64,000 nucleotides of DNA from Epiperipatus broadwayi (GCA_028023455.1 JAQFVV010006197.1:17665254-17729253), one strand, 5' to 3'. Positions 22,392 to 35,783 are shown, numbered from the stretch's first letter. Made by a program: numbers and translations. The notes: generated from the letters alone by a model not told the origin.

Positions 22392-25065
22392 CACTAGGCC
22401 ATTTGAACAATAATTGATACGTTGGCAAATAGGTTTGTTGATATTATTTAATGGAGCCATTTATCATGCTATACAACTAATCACTACATTAACTTATTAG
22501 TTATGCCCTTTTTATAATCAGTTTGAGTGGCTATTATACATGAAATCAAACCAAGTCTGGAGTGAAGCTTAATAATACATCTAATTATAATAAATTTATA
22601 TATTAAATATGGGCTTATAAAGCATCCCAGATAGCTTTAGATCGAAAGGGTTTTTAAGAATGCTTCGGTTCACTGCCTAAGATTGCATATTAGGGAGGCA
22701 GAGTTGGCTGTAGAGATTTTACTAATATGCTAGGCGCAAGTAAAATATAATAATAAAGTTGCTCTGCGGATGGAAGAATAGTTTTAGGGTTTTCGTGACA
22801 AACACCGGTTTACCCAATAAACGGTCATCATGCTGCTAAAAAGGGAACCTTTATTTGGTTCATAAGAAGCGGGGGACTTACGTGCTAATCTGGCCCGTAG
22901 CTCAGACTTCGCTACTGCACTACCCATAAAAGAGGAAGATGGGCTGGACTTACCGTGGCTTCATCTTATATATATAAAACAGCACAACGAGAAAATATTA
23001 ATAAATTCCACATCCACCAAGCCGAGGTATATTATAAATTAATACTATACATCAAATGAACACTAGTTTATCAGATCAAAAGAGCCAACTCTTCTGTAGC
23101 ATGAGAAATACGATATGCTACTGACGGGAATATATATATATACAAACTTTACTTTATCCCGTTCAATCTCTTTAGTTATCTATAACTCCTAAACTTTTAA
23201 AAGGGAAAAGTATATTTAATAAGGGACTTACGAATACTTTACTAAAAAATATACTTATGATTACACTCCAGGCTAGTTTAATCTTTAGTAACATAATAAT
23301 TAAAGGTTGAAAAGCCACGTTTTATATTTATATTAATTAATTAATAAATGACCAAATATCAATGAGCACAAACATGTCGCCACTATTTAGAAATTAGGTT
23401 TTTGAAACAGCGCACAAAATGACACTATAATAACTAATAATTCGAAGATTTTAAATTATATCTGTTTAAAAAAACATATTGGTAATTAAATGCACGCTGT
23501 TTCGAAATGTAAGTATAACTAATAATTATTAAAATAATCAAAAGGAAAGCAAATATACTGCAGTGATTAAGCTATATAGCAAAATATTGGATTAATAAAG
23601 AAAAACGAGCAAAATTATTACATTTTATAGAATTTAAATATTATTTCGAAAACAAATTTAGAAAGGAGTTTACAATATTGAATTAATAAAGAAATCAGCA
23701 AAATATTTCATTTTATAGAATTTAAATATTATTTCGAAAACAATTTAGAAAGAATTTACAATAATATGGTTAGCTAACCTGATTTTGAAGAAATAATGAT
23801 TGTTTTTGAAATTCACACAGAGCTCTGCGATTTTGATATTAAAACAGTTCTCCTGTAGTTAGACTGGAGATATTCGAACTGGAATGAAGGTTAGTTCTTT
23901 GGCGGCTTATGGCATGTTCTGTTTAGTTGGGAGACGATTTTAAAATGGTGTTGGAATGAAGGCTAGTCCCTTTCAGCGGCTTATGGCATCTTTTATTTGA
24001 TATAAGCTTGTTGGTTGTTGCTTCGGCATTGGATTGAACTTCGGCGTTCCATCACGGGAACGGCAGCAAAATTTTGCCTGACATGGTAAAATTAAACAAT
24101 TTATAACTTGGATAATAATAGCTCTTCAAAAGCAAGATGGAGTATCTCTTCCCACTTAAAATAAGGCCTATTTATATATTTTTCACCATAGCCTTAACAC
24201 TTTTTTGTAATTTTGTTTGCCTCGGGACCAATTGACTTTTAATTAAAACAAAATAATATAATTAATTTTTACTACTGATAAAGTCTCCGAGGTATATTTC
24301 ATTCACTTAAAAAATTATTAAAATATATAACTTATATAATGTGATTCAGTTTCATTAATTAAATTCCTTTTTAGGGTGTTATAAAATGTTAAAGCTTAGC
24401 AGAAGGAACGGTATTCTGATTTAACGATAAAGTCTTTTGTTGAAACCAAAATCAATCAGTAAACAGATTTTACATTTACCCAGGTGCAGTCACTAATTGA
24501 TTTCTTGTTTACATAAAATTCTCATTTTTAATTATAAACGGATTTCTATTTTACTGAAATAAATAACTTTTAACATATTTGTTTTTACAAAATAACAAAT
24601 TGGACAGATTTACAAAAATACTTTAGTTTCTGTTATATATATAAAACATTAAACCAGAAAACCGTTAAATATATTTTAAAGAAAATGTTTTACATTATTT
24701 CTTTTTTATTTAAACTTAAATATATATATACGAATCATTTTGCCGTTATTCCAAGGTTTAAATTATCCATTCACATACGAAATAATAGCGAATATAATTA
24801 AAAATTGACTGAAAATTTATAAAACATTTTATAATAATTTATGAACCTTTATACGCTATAATTTTATTAAACCTGTCTAATTATAGCGTATTTTCGTATG
24901 TAAATGGATGATGCCATTCAAGCGGCCATGACAGCAAAGTTTTCCCGCTCGACTTATATATAACATTTTTACATTTAAAATAGGTTCGAAACTAGTTCAG
25001 ACGAGGTCATTAGGTTGATGGTGAAACGGAAAGAGATTGGAAGCTTTCTGTTTCAATAAGAAATC

Positions 25066-25155
25066 AGATTCGATGTGATGTATTGTGGCTTCTCCTTAAA
25101 CGAAATCAAGAATCTCTCAGCAATTATGCCCAGAGAAACCTGTAAGCCACTTTAT
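25066..25155 (-). repeat. LINE 3' tail fragment
   Basis: Matches 51838-51930 closely (GTGGCTTCTCCTTAAAC, then CAATTATGCCCAGA and CCACTTTATTTT). Both begin with GATGTGATGT, probably the short 3' terminal repeat of a LINE in minus orientation. Confidence 0.5.
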
Positions 25156-26816
25156 TTTTATTTGTGATGTGATGTACAACTAGCACCATTTTCAGTCTTG
25201 GGCTGGGTTAATGGTTTTCTGTTTCTATATTAAAAGAGACAGCAATCAAAACAAAAAGATTATACATTATCATTAGAAAGATTATTTTCGTTTATAAAAT
25301 CTTTTTATTTTAAAAATCTAAAAGATTATTTATTTCTGTTATATATAAAATATGTTTTAAAAGTTTAAATTTTTTGAATATTTATTGCGATATTTTTATA
25401 TGTAAGTATAAATCTATTATTATTATTTACTCATTAGTATAAATAGGTTATTTACATAGAAGCTAAGTTTCTAAATACAGCTTCAGGCCATTTTCATGTT
25501 AGCTGCTAATATAACATTATATTTTTGAAAAAAAAAAAAAAAGTATTTCAAGTCAAAACAAGTTATTAATAATTTAAATTTCTTGATATCTAATAAATAT
25601 AGTGAAATATGAAAGATATTAAGAAGAAACATGAATGGCATAACTTCAAAATCGCATTAAAATAATCCGCTTAAAACGAGACCCAGGTATATTAAAATTT
25701 AGTAAATTATTATCTAATCAAGGGATGTTTTATTGAAAAACAGTAAACTGATTAGATAAGTAATATTATGATTAAAAAGAAAATTAATTAATTAATAAAA
25801 AAAAGAAAAACTTTAATGCAGATGATTCTCTCAAGACAATGGTTGGTTCATTGTTATTAGTTTATTTATTCAAGATAATTCAAGATTGAAATTATTCATA
25901 GGTGTTCAGAATTATTGAAGTTACTTAAGGTATGAAGTTGTTCTGCTGCAGTTAATTTTGTGGTCTTATTGCTGAGTTTTGTGGTCTTCATCATTGTGAA
26001 CTTCTAGTTTTCTGACTTCCAGTAATGTACATGAATCTTTGCGGATGCCCTAACATTACCATGCCTTGCTAGACTCTCAAAAGGAGAATTCAATTGTTTT
26101 TTTACCATGTAGTTCCTATAAATTATCAATAGTCTGAGATGTGAAAAAATCCTGACCTGCCATTGCCGAGTCATTTGCTTGTCATACACCCAAGACTATT
26201 GCTGAACAATCAAATGAAGATAGATGCCCTGGAAAAAAGAAGCTACAAATATTTACGGAAACTGTAAGCCAATGCAAGAACACAGTTCATGAACTTGTAA
26301 GCACTATCAAAAGGAAGACAGGAGTAATCATCTCAAGAAAATCTCTAACCAAAACCTAGATCAAATATAAGCAGAAGTCAAAGTCTAGATTTAAAATGAA
26401 ATATGAGAATTAAGATTTATATTTTTCTTTTAAACTTTGCTAAAACTAGAAACTGCATAAACTTTTACTTCCTAATTTAAGATGAAATTAATTATCTAAA
26501 ATCACTTTGTAATTATTTCAATTTTATTATATTATTTTTGTTGTTATAATTTAATGTGTTAATTGTGTCAATAACTGTTTTTTATTTGTTAATTTGACCT
26601 GAATTCTCTTTTCTTCAAATCTCACCATATGTTTAGTTTAGACAAATTTATTAATTATATGGTTTTGATTTATAATATACAATATTTGATTGCTAACCGA
26701 GGGAAGTTTCATTGAGCTAGCCAAGAAATCAAGCATTAGAAGTGTTTAAAATCTCTTGCTATTCCAGTTAATTCTCTGAATGGCACCCGGGTTTAATACC
26801 CAGTATAAGTTAAAGG

Positions 26817-29356
26817 CAGTTTTTTTTTTGTCATGTAACATGGAGAACAGCATTCTGGCACTGTATTTTTAATAGTATCGCGCATACATAATTTATATTT
26901 TTATATAATTTGAACAAATAAAAAAATATGGTGTTTTATGAATCAGATGAAATGGATGAATTCGAAATTGGCACTCTCATATAGTGAGAAGTGGACTCTT
27001 CTATGTCCCCATTGGTCATTCGTGGTCAACGACTGATTACAGCAATGCATGTATAACCACTAACATCTGACGTTTGTGATTGAATGCACCTGCATAGTGA
27101 TTGACAATGTGTGGAATATTTAATTTATTTTTATGTAAATTTGACATAGTTATTTTATTTATTTTTTAGTTTAAAAGTTTACCCCAAGTTTAAAAATGAA
27201 AAGCATTTCCAATCACTTCTCAACAGCCGGTCCCACTAATAAAAAGTCCAAAATGATGACAGAAAATATTAGTGCAAGTTTATGTTCCTGAATCATCTCA
27301 AGAGGAACTTAAGGTGCAATGCCGAACTCAAAATGATTGACCGAATTGCTGGTCATTGGATCAAAAAATTGATTTTTTGCTCAAAAAATGAATGGTTGAA
27401 TATACACAAACTGAAACTTGGTTGCACATCTTGCAGAAACATTAGAACTCTTGAAATTGAAATGACAACGGGAATGAAAATTTCCAAAGAATGGGCTAAC
27501 AATGAAATCACCTATCTTAGGAAAGATAGGAAGTTACAATTGAGCTCACTTCAAAAAAAATTTTCCATCACAGAGAATCTCCCTCACCCAAAGCAGCATT
27601 AAAATTATTTTTGAAGCCAAAAGAAGATTGATAACATTTTGTAAAATCCTTATCTCACGAAAAAGTAATATCAGCAAAAATTTTTTTGATCTGCATATAG
27701 TAGCAAAAGAAAATCAATCATTCTCTACTTTTAAAAGTGAAATTGATCTGCAAGAACTGAATGGAATTGAAATGGGTTCTATTCATTCAACAAATGCATG
27801 CATTAATATCGTGAATCATATAAGTGATGAAATGAGAAAAATGTATTTAAAGAAATTGTTTAATCGAAAAATGTAATTTCATTGAAAGTGTTAAAATGAA
27901 TTCACCGATTAATTTATTTATAGACTTGAAAACGTAATGGCAAAAGAAATATTTGAATCTTTACTCTTGTCTTGAATTTTATGGGATGACATTATTTAAA
28001 AAAATATTCAATTTCTGTAGCATGCGACAGTGCTGCTGTGATGTTAGGATGTAAAAGTGGAAAGAATTGCTGACACTAAAATTTCCTTCCATTATAGTTT
28101 GGCATTGTGCTAATCATAGATTAGAATTATCAGTAAGTGATGTTGTAAAGAAAATTTTAGGAATCAATAGATTCAAATTATTATTGATAAACTATGCATC
28201 ACCTAAAACTAATCGAGTTACATAAATGTGGAAATGGAAAGAGTTTTAAGTATTAGATGGGTGGTATCTAGTTTTCTTTCATTTTCGGCTATGTGGAATA
28301 ATTTTGAATTTCTTGTGCATCGTTTTGAAGAAACAATGAATGATCCTACAAGAGATAAAAATGATAAATATACTTACGATGGCTTAAAGGAAAAAATAGC
28401 ACATATAGCCTTTTTATTACGTCTAGTGTTGTCATGCAATACTCTCCAAGAATTGTCAGAACTAAGTTTAGACCTACAAAATCACAATGTGAATCTTTAC
28501 ATTGCAAATCAAAAAATAAATGCACTACAATTTTTTGAAGCAAGAAAACAGAATTTTGGACCCACACAAAAATTTCAAAAAATGATTCTCCTCCTATTGA
28601 CCTGAAAATGTTTATACTGTGTTGAAAGAGTCAATTGAAAAAAGGATGCTAGATAGCAAAGATGTTCAGTTTGCACTTTGAGCTTGCATACTTGGTCAAA
28701 AATACTGGGCTGATATTGATATACAGTTGACATTTGGAGAGATGGAAATTAGAAACATGTCAATCAGATTACAATGAAATAAAAGAAAAATGATTCATGG
28801 ATATTTTCTTGAAAAGACATATCCTGAAACTATTGTGTTTGATATTTATGCTCTGAATTCTATTCCTATTTCTTCAAGTGAATGTGAACATGGGTTTTCG
28901 CAAATGAATGTAATTACCCCAATAAGATCTTCGTTTAAGATCAAAACAATTTTAGCACTTTTGTTCATCAAACTCTTCAGACCACATTTGACACTTTTTG
29001 ATCCTTCAAAATACGTTGATCTGTAGTTGCTCAGAGATCATTTGGCTATAGACACTAACGCTAAGAAAATGAATCAAGATGATTTGTCAGACAAGAATTG
29101 GACAAAACTTTGGAAATCATTTATTATAAACGTATATTTAATTATATAAAGTTTTACAATTTCATTTTACATTTAATTATCAGTTGTATTTGTTTATTTA
29201 ACTTTAGATTTGATATGTCGATAAATTTTGTTTAATTTTTTTATTTGCTTCATAGCATTGGAAAAGCTGCTTTAAATTTCATTTAAATATAATTCTCTTT
29301 AGTAAAAGTTTGACAAGAAATGCATTCAGCATCTTTTTTTATTAAAAAAAGCCCTG
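26817..29356 (+). mobile_element. hAT transposon with perfect 8-bp duplication
   Basis: GTTAAAGG flanks both ends (26809-26816 and 29357-29364) and the empty site is visible in the 5' LTR of element 1 (about 5445). The left terminus is CAGTTTTTTTTT and the right AAAAAAAGCCCTG, complementary apart from a decayed CAGGGC. It carries a broken hAT transposase on the + strand. Length 2540 bp. Confidence 0.9.
27196..29026 (+). pseudogene. Broken hAT transposase (KIAA1586-like type)
   Basis: Coding traces in several frames: a start near 27196 (MKSISNHFSTAGP), then pieces at 27282-27602, 27628-27876, 28228-28605 and 28790-29026. The second piece contains a WLNIHKLKLGCTSC stretch resembling the zinc-binding N-terminal region of KIAA1586-like hAT proteins. 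The last piece contains SSSECEHGFSQMN, then LLFIKLFRP and FDPSKYV, the C-terminal hAT dimerisation domain. At least three frameshifts or stops separate the pieces, so no active transposase is made. Family assignment rests on the C-terminal block and the 8-bp duplication. Confidence 0.8.
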
Positions 29357-29576
29357 GTTAAAGGTATTCATAGGAGAGGTATTTTGCTTTTAGCAATTAT
29401 AGTGGGTGTAACGGTCTTGAAAGATGGCTGCAGTCTGTGGATTTATAGACAATACCCAGTCTGATTGTTAGTACAGTTAATATGTAAAGTATCGATTATA
29501 TTTTCCCTTCTGCTTCTATAACTATTCGGATATAAAATTATTTTAAAAAAATAAAAGTGAAGATCCGTTATATATT

Positions 29577-30458
29577 GTAACTGTCCAAATGTACAATCCA
29601 CACAAAAATCACCCAAGAGCAATCTGCATTCCACATTCTTATGTCACAGAACTATAATTTCTCTCTTTAGCCTGCTAAGATCAGCTAGCCATATGAGACT
29701 CTTATCCTATTCTAATTAAATTATTGATTGCAAAATAATAACAAACTGCCACAAAATATTACAATTTATTCACATTTACAATATAAAGATAACACACATG
29801 ATAGCATAAATTGCCTGCCTGCTCAATTTGTAAACAAGTAAGTATGTTTAATGAATGATTGATTCAGTAATTTAAGTTTATGTAGATCTTATATATGGCA
29901 AATAGTTTAAATGCTTCTTAACACATACTAAATAATTCTGAAAAAGATATAAACTTACTGCATAGACTAATGATCATAAGCAATTATTACAGTTTTAAGG
30001 TTAATAAAGCTACAGTCTGAAGATACTATAAACTTATTAACTATTTAAATAACTGGACTATTATAAATACTTGCAGATTGTAATGCAGCTAAGTAATTAA
30101 ATGCTATATAAATATGTACATGGGAGCTAAGAACATGCTATAGGATAGGAATTGATGTCTCGGAAATTAAGCCTAAGAGTGATCAGCAGTTTTATAAATG
30201 GTATCATCCATAAGATGTACAAAGACAAGGCAGATAATATACAGTAGGAATTTCCGTCTATCGTATACTATTGCACAAAAAGTAATTAATAATAAATTAC
30301 CTACAAATGAATTTCGTATGTAACAAAACAGCCCAAAATAAAGGTTACAGCAGTTCACTTACATCAATACTTCCCATTATCTTTCCTCAAAACTGGAGGG
30401 TAACTTCTTAAAACTAATTTATTAAAAGACAAAAAGATAATATTAATTTAATCTGTCT
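29577..30458. other. Unassigned sequence between the two stacks
   Basis: Starts TGTAACTGTCC, like the plus-strand edge of the giant LTRs and preceded by ATAT, so it may be a fragment of another such LTR. The matching far end was not found. No gene. Confidence 0.3.
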
Positions 30459-30947
30459 ATACTGTACTGGTCGAAAATGTATGTCCATCCAATAAGATTT
30501 AGAATCTAAGCAAAAGTACCCGAATCCAATCATGAATTCTAACCTATTTGCCCATTCCCCAAATCTATAACACTATGAACAACACCTATGGTGATACCAC
30601 ATAAATTTATTATATCCCGTCCTAGTGCTACAACGTTTTACATGAGAACTCAACTGGTGATGACGATGATGAGAGATTGAGTGAACCCGAAATATCAAGT
30701 TAAAAATATACATAAATATTAATAAGGAGATCCGAACAACTGGATTAAAGTTTAAAATATAAATATTTATTTTGAACAGAATTCAAGATGAGTTTTATAT
30801 ATATTATCAATTCTATGCTTGTAAAACTTTATTTTTATGACAACCATTTAAGAAACTTGTTAGTTATTTTTATTTTGACAAATATTAATTTAGTGCGGTG
30901 GTTACAAGAAATGGATTTATCGGAGTGATTTGGTAGGCGTTTTATAC

Positions 30948-33944
30948 TGTAACGGTCGAAAAACACACATCGATCCAACAAACCCTTGAATACAGGTAAA
31001 GTACCTAGAGTCCGACCACGTACAAGATATGTAAATCGTGAATTCTGCCATATTTACCTATATCCCCAGGTCAAAGATCTAATCAATAGCCTTTCTCGAC
31101 AATACAATCGAATTCCTTTACTTTTACCGTGCCGGCAGCTGGGTCTTAAAGCATGAGATTCAATTTTTATTATATTTAAATGAGAATGTGGGTGATTGAT
31201 TAATAGATATATTTAAAAATCAAAAATTATTTAAAATAATAGTAAATAAAATGATTTGAGGAACACTGGAAGTTTGGTTTTAGTTATATATATATATTTA
31301 AAATTCATTAAGCATTTTACATTATCCTAACTCAAGCTCTTTAAAAAATAAAATAAAAATACAATCTTTAAATTAATTTTATAAATCATACAAGTTCATG
31401 AAGAATTTATATTAGTGGTTATCTTTTACATTGTTTAGTTTATATATTTTTACTTTTGGTTCTAGTTATTTTACTTTAAAATAAGACAAAAATAATTTTA
31501 TAATTAAATGATCACGGATTTTAAAATTCCCCGTGCACATTTAGTACAAGCTTGTAATATAGTGGCAGGTTTAAACATCTGCCTAACGCACGTATATAAG
31601 AATGACTATTTTCATGAATTCTTTATACAAGATTTAAAAAAACATTGATTAAATAGATGAATATAATAAGACTAATTTGACGTCTTACTCCACTAACATA
31701 TAAAAGAAAAAATTGATTTCATTTCTCTTTATAAAAATAATAATTTAGATTTCAAATAACTAATGTTTGATAACATTAGTGGACCTTGCTGGAATAGCTT
31801 ATAATTAACTTTACAGTGATTAAAACTGTAAGCTGTTATAACAAAAAAAATAGATCAGTTAATTATCAAGCAAACAAGCCACTTTAGTTGGACTTATAAC
31901 TAAAATCAAACCTATAAGAACTATAATGTGAATTAGCCAAAACCAAACGATTTTAACTAATTACGAAAACAAATAAAAGAGTTGATTACTCAGATCGAAG
32001 ATCCTTTCGTAGAATCAATTCCCTATGGCTTACGTATTAGATAGGCAAAAGAAAAACAAAACAATGTCGGGTTAATAAATATCCGAATACAAAGGAGAGC
32101 AGAAAACATAAGAAAATACGAGCCGGATTACGGACACTCGTATGCCTATTTCAACGACGAATAAAAAGGAAAATCGATACGTCCACATTTTGTGTCTATA
32201 TACCGATATGGAGATAGGATTTACGGAAAGTCAACGTGCCTGCCTCTACAAGTACCACGCAGGCTAACCCACTCTATCTCAGCCACACTATCCGATTCAA
32301 CAGACGTATGCGAAACCGGAAGCTAACTCCGCACCATCAAATCAATGATCGTTTTAGGTCTTTTCCATGATACTCCAAGCATTCTTTATTAACCCGAGAT
32401 ATTATAATCATTAAATATGAATGAATTATAATTAAATAGCCTTAAAATGATCTAATACTGCATAGAGACCAACCTGCGTAACCAACTACTTTATATAAAT
32501 ATTTAACCTACAAAAAAAAAGCATACATATAGAAATAAGGAAATTTATTTCTCGAAAAAATCCCCCCCCTTCCCTCTTTCCTAACTTAAAAAAAAGGCAT
32601 GATAATTAACTGACGCTATCCAGCAGCGCTGTTACTAGGTCAAAATCTATAGCATATTACTTTTGTTTTAAATTGCAGAAATATAAAATAATAGAATCCC
32701 ATTCTGGGAAATCTATAATAAAAACTATTTAAAGACATATGGTATGTTCATTTTGAAATATATATATTCGACATAACTTCACTTGCGAAATAAAAACAGA
32801 TCAAAATTATTTTATTTTAAAATGAAATCGTTCTTTCTAAAACTCTCTCTAGTAAAACAATTTGCTCTCTTAGCAAATTACTCTGAGCCTCCGTGAGTGA
32901 AATTTGTCGAAATAATAAAAAAAATCAACATCAATGCATGAAATCTCACGCTAAAATTACTATAAAACAAATAAATAAATACATATTTAAATAATTAAAT
33001 ATATTAAAATTTGAAAATTATGGTGAGCTTGAGCCAATGAAAGATTATTATAATTTAAAAGAAAAGGTTAAAGAGACAATTAAAAGTTTTCAATGAACAA
33101 TAACTTTTTACATTTTAACGCTTTAAAAATTATATTTACATTCTAGTAATAACTTTGTAAAATCTGAATGACTATTTTGGTGCTCCCCGCGATGAGTTCT
33201 GCAGGCGAATGTTGATGGCTTGTGGCATTTGAGGGCACGGTTCTAGCAGCAGTATGTCAGGTTTCACATCTCAGGAGGGAAACGGGAGAATTTCCCTTTC
33301 TACTACTCACTCGTCATGGCGTGGAGACTTCTACAACTTTCTTTTTTTTTTCTGTCTTCTAAAAAGCACCACTATTTATAACCTCTTAATTGTATACCAT
33401 TTCCCTGCTGCAAACAATAGAAATTATGCTTTTATTCTAATTTTAGAAAGTTTGTACCTCGATAAAGATCAATAGATTTCAATATAATTTTTATGTTAGT
33501 TTTTAATTAGAGATAATGATGTAGAATCTCTATTAATTAATTAATAGAGATTCCACAGTAAAATGGATTTTGGTAATTTCTAAGTGTTTTTAATTTAAAC
33601 ATTTATTTTAAACTTCTTATCGAGGTACAAATCTTTCAGAAAAGGCCATCTTGGATTCTTAAACTGAAAAAAAATAAATAAAACATTTTAAACATATATA
33701 TCAAAATATATATATATAAAAATTCAAAGTTAATTATTTGAATTTTTTTTTCTTTTAATAATAAAAATGGAATAACAGTGTTAGTACAATTATATATATA
33801 TGATCCAAAATAAATTTTAGGATTTATTCAGGATAGTTAAAAAAAATTTTTTTAGAATAAAAAAACAAAACAAACGTTAGTAAAATAAATAATTAGGTGG
33901 GTCAGACTGTGAAACGGCAAATCTGAATCAGATTTACCATTTCA
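30948..33944 (-). repeat. 3' LTR of element 3
   Basis: 2997 bp. It contains a perfect hairpin GAATCTCTATTAATTAA/TTAATAGAGATTC (33524-33553) also present in the other LTR. Open frames within it are not conserved between the two LTRs. Confidence 0.88.
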
Positions 33945-33960
33945 CACTCCCCCACTTCAC
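33945..33960 (-). promoter_or_regulatory. Polypurine tract of element 3
   Basis: On the - strand GTGAAGTGGGGGAGTG directly precedes the TGAAATGG start of the 3' LTR. Confidence 0.7.
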
Positions 33961-34204
33961 GAAAAATACATATATATTTTTTTGAATAAATACATGAAAT
34001 TTTTTTTAAACTTCCCAGGTCACAGAGTCCCAACCAGCTATTTCTCACCCTACCTGGTCTTTGGTTATAATCTGAAATGCCCTATTTGTTTGAATTAGGC
34101 ATTTCTTCTAAATCTATATACATGCCAAATTCTTTTCCATCTCTTGGTCCAGTTACAAATTCCTGTTATTTATAAAATATCAATTTGGCTTCATTAATTT
34201 ATTA

Positions 34205-35260
34205 CTATCTCCCTGGATCTGGTGGGACATAAGGCTTTAAATGTTTGGCCTTATAATCTCCATTCCCTTTACTCCCTATTTCTAGAGTTGGATTCCCTTG
34301 GTTGACTGCAGCCAGAAATTTTGTCATTTCATCAATAGTGGAAATCCTGCTACTCACAATCATTCTCTGGACCCATATGGGCATATTGTCCTTTATAATG
34401 CGTATAATCTGCACATCAGAGTATGTAAATGCAGTTAGGGTCCAAAACTTTGCCACCTGTTTTAGAAAAAATAGGGTGAAGGTTCCTTGCTGACTACCTT
34501 GATACTTTTCAGCAGTCAAGGTCTGGATCATATCTGCTTGGCGCTCATCACTCCAAAATTGCCTTATTATGGCCTGCTCATATTCTGGGAAGTTGGTGGG
34601 TTTCTTGTGTTAATGATCTCCACCAATTCTTTACTGTGCTCTTTAAATAATGGCTGGCAACAGCCACTCTCTCGGCTTCATCTACTGCTTGAAAATGGAA
34701 TAGTTTTCTTAAGCTTTCTATGTGCTCTAGTGGGCTTCCTCCAGGCTCACCACGGAACATCTGGACTTGGATCAGTCGGGACATCACTGACAGCCCCTGT
34801 GAGCCAGTTGACAGGGTTTGAACCTGGTCAGTGATCTTGGCTTCGGTTTCCCTTTTTGTTCTTTGATCTTGGCTTTGACCATCATCATTTGGTGTTTGAA
34901 ATTTTTCTGGTGCATCATTAGTGATTTTTTTAGTTCCTTTCTTCGCTATGGTGTTTTTGTCAACTGGATCTTGTGTTACATCCAGTTTCCTTTCCCTCTG
35001 GCGTTCTATTCCCAGTAGTCTTTTTTCTACCGCTTCTAGGTGTTTTTGCAGCTCTTCCTTAACTTCAGACATAATTGTTGCCCTGAAGCTGTTCATCATC
35101 ATTTTTAAGTTTTCCATCATCATGGGCATTGCCTCATACATCAACCTCTGGGTTTTTCATTGTGACTTTGGACTATTGAGATTAAGTGGGTCATTATCCA
35201 CCCTTTCTTCAGCATCTTTCTGTTGCTCCTCCATCTGCTCTTCTTTTGTGCACTCCATCT
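34205..35260 (-). pseudogene. Element 3 gag-like gene, frameshifted
   Basis: Three - strand frames in series. A 33-codon start (35260-35159, MECTKEEQMEEQ) is followed by 188 codons (35144-34578) and 108 codons with its Met at 34531 (to 34205). The middle part has a Met-rich amphipathic start, a charged linker, then FRGEPGGSPLEHIESLRKLF and VASHYLKSTVKNWWRS, which match the capsid-like region of Ty3/gypsy gag (retrotransposon gag domain, with the paired Trp). Reading continues as EQAIIRQFW in the third frame, so a single frameshift near 34580 divides the capsid region; another lies near 35150. The C-terminus PYVPPDPGR has no zinc knuckle. Expected role: particle formation. Plus-strand frames over this region are shadows. 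Confidence 0.7.
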
Positions 35261-35783
35261 AAAACAGAAAATCTTTTTACTTAAAAAAAAAAAGTTTTTG
35301 TACACTTCACTTAAAATTTGGACCTTTTCTTCACTTAGAAAAAAAAACTTTTTATTCCGAGACTATTCATTTTTTTCTTTCTTAATTTATTGTGGGATAA
35401 ACAAAACTCTATATATCTATCTGACTTTTAACAGGTTACATCACCCTTCCCTCCTAAAACATGTACCATCCTACTATTACCTGTTCTGTTTACTGCCTTT
35501 AGTTATAAAATTATTTGCCATTCAGCTAAAAAAAATTTAGCAAAAACTTAACTATTTTCCTATATGAAACGAAACAAATTTATTCTTTTTACCTCTGGTT
35601 GCTCTCATGTGCCTGGACACTTGATCCTGCTTCAATTGGTTGATAACAATTGGTTTACATGATTTAATTTATATTTAAGTTGTACCGACTCTTTAACCAT
35701 TTCATTCTTCCAGGTTCGAATCTTAAATAACACTACTTTGTGTTTGAAAATATTTAATTAAACTATTGGCAAATTTTTTGTAT

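Larger units (their letters stand above)
11141..25055 (-). mobile_element. Giant-LTR retroelement (element 2), minus orientation
   Basis: LTRs at 11141-14803 and 19277-25055 share nearly identical sequence; the latter is lengthened by two later insertions. Both start TGTGCCGGTCAAAATATGC on the + strand and end GAAGCTTTCTGTTTCA, so on the - strand they run TGAAACAG...GGCACA, a TG...CA terminus. The interior (14804-19276) carries coiled-coil reading frames only on the - strand, giving the orientation. Flanking tetranucleotides are GTAA (11137-11140) and ATAA (25056-25059), a possible 4-bp duplication with one difference. No protease, reverse transcriptase or integrase is visible, so the element is probably non-autonomous. 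Confidence 0.75.
19277..25055 (-). repeat. 5' LTR of element 2 (copy B), with two insertions
   Basis: Same sequence as copy A. It is interrupted at 19642-21777 by a solo-LTR-like element and at 21868-22391 by a hAT MITE; both leave target duplications whose empty site is seen in copy A. Confidence 0.75.
10811..25709. mobile_element. pogo/Tigger-like DNA element split by element 2
   Basis: The left end has CCTGGGTCTCGTTTTATG followed by GGTTCCACAGAAAATCCGC and AAATCGCAC, the layout of Tigger/pogo termini. The right end (about 25655-25690) carries the complement, CCGCTTAAAACGAGACCCAGG. The element interrupts the 3' LTR of element 1: the LTR stops in TTATCTAA (10803-10810), and TTATCTAA recurs at 25710-25717 where it resumes. 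About 20 bp lie between the right inverted repeat and that duplication, so the edge could instead be a TA duplication at 25690. Host-element sequence totals about 1 kb (10811-11140 plus 25056-25709). No transposase frame is present. Confidence 0.6.
3778..29635 (+). mobile_element. Old LTR retroelement (element 1), outermost of a nested stack
   Basis: Two long direct repeats, about 3778-5738 and 10249 to about 29635 (the second split by later insertions), flank an interior of about 4.5 kb. The repeats align along their length, for example the motif GATAATTTAAGAATTTAATT at about 4028 and 10533, and the block containing GCTGCAGTCTGTG at about 5520 and 29428. A purine-rich tract ending GGGAGGGGTGCAA directly precedes TGTAACA at 10249, as a polypurine tract precedes a 3' LTR; this gives the + orientation. 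The first copy starts TATAACA, a decayed TG. A degenerate coiled-coil gag-like remnant follows the 5' LTR. The outer 3' edge near 29575-29635 is uncertain and no target duplication could be confirmed. Confidence 0.65.

Noticed and set aside
34487-35262. Several + strand frames of 66-115 codons
   Set aside because: They are shadows of the - strand gag-like gene of element 3.
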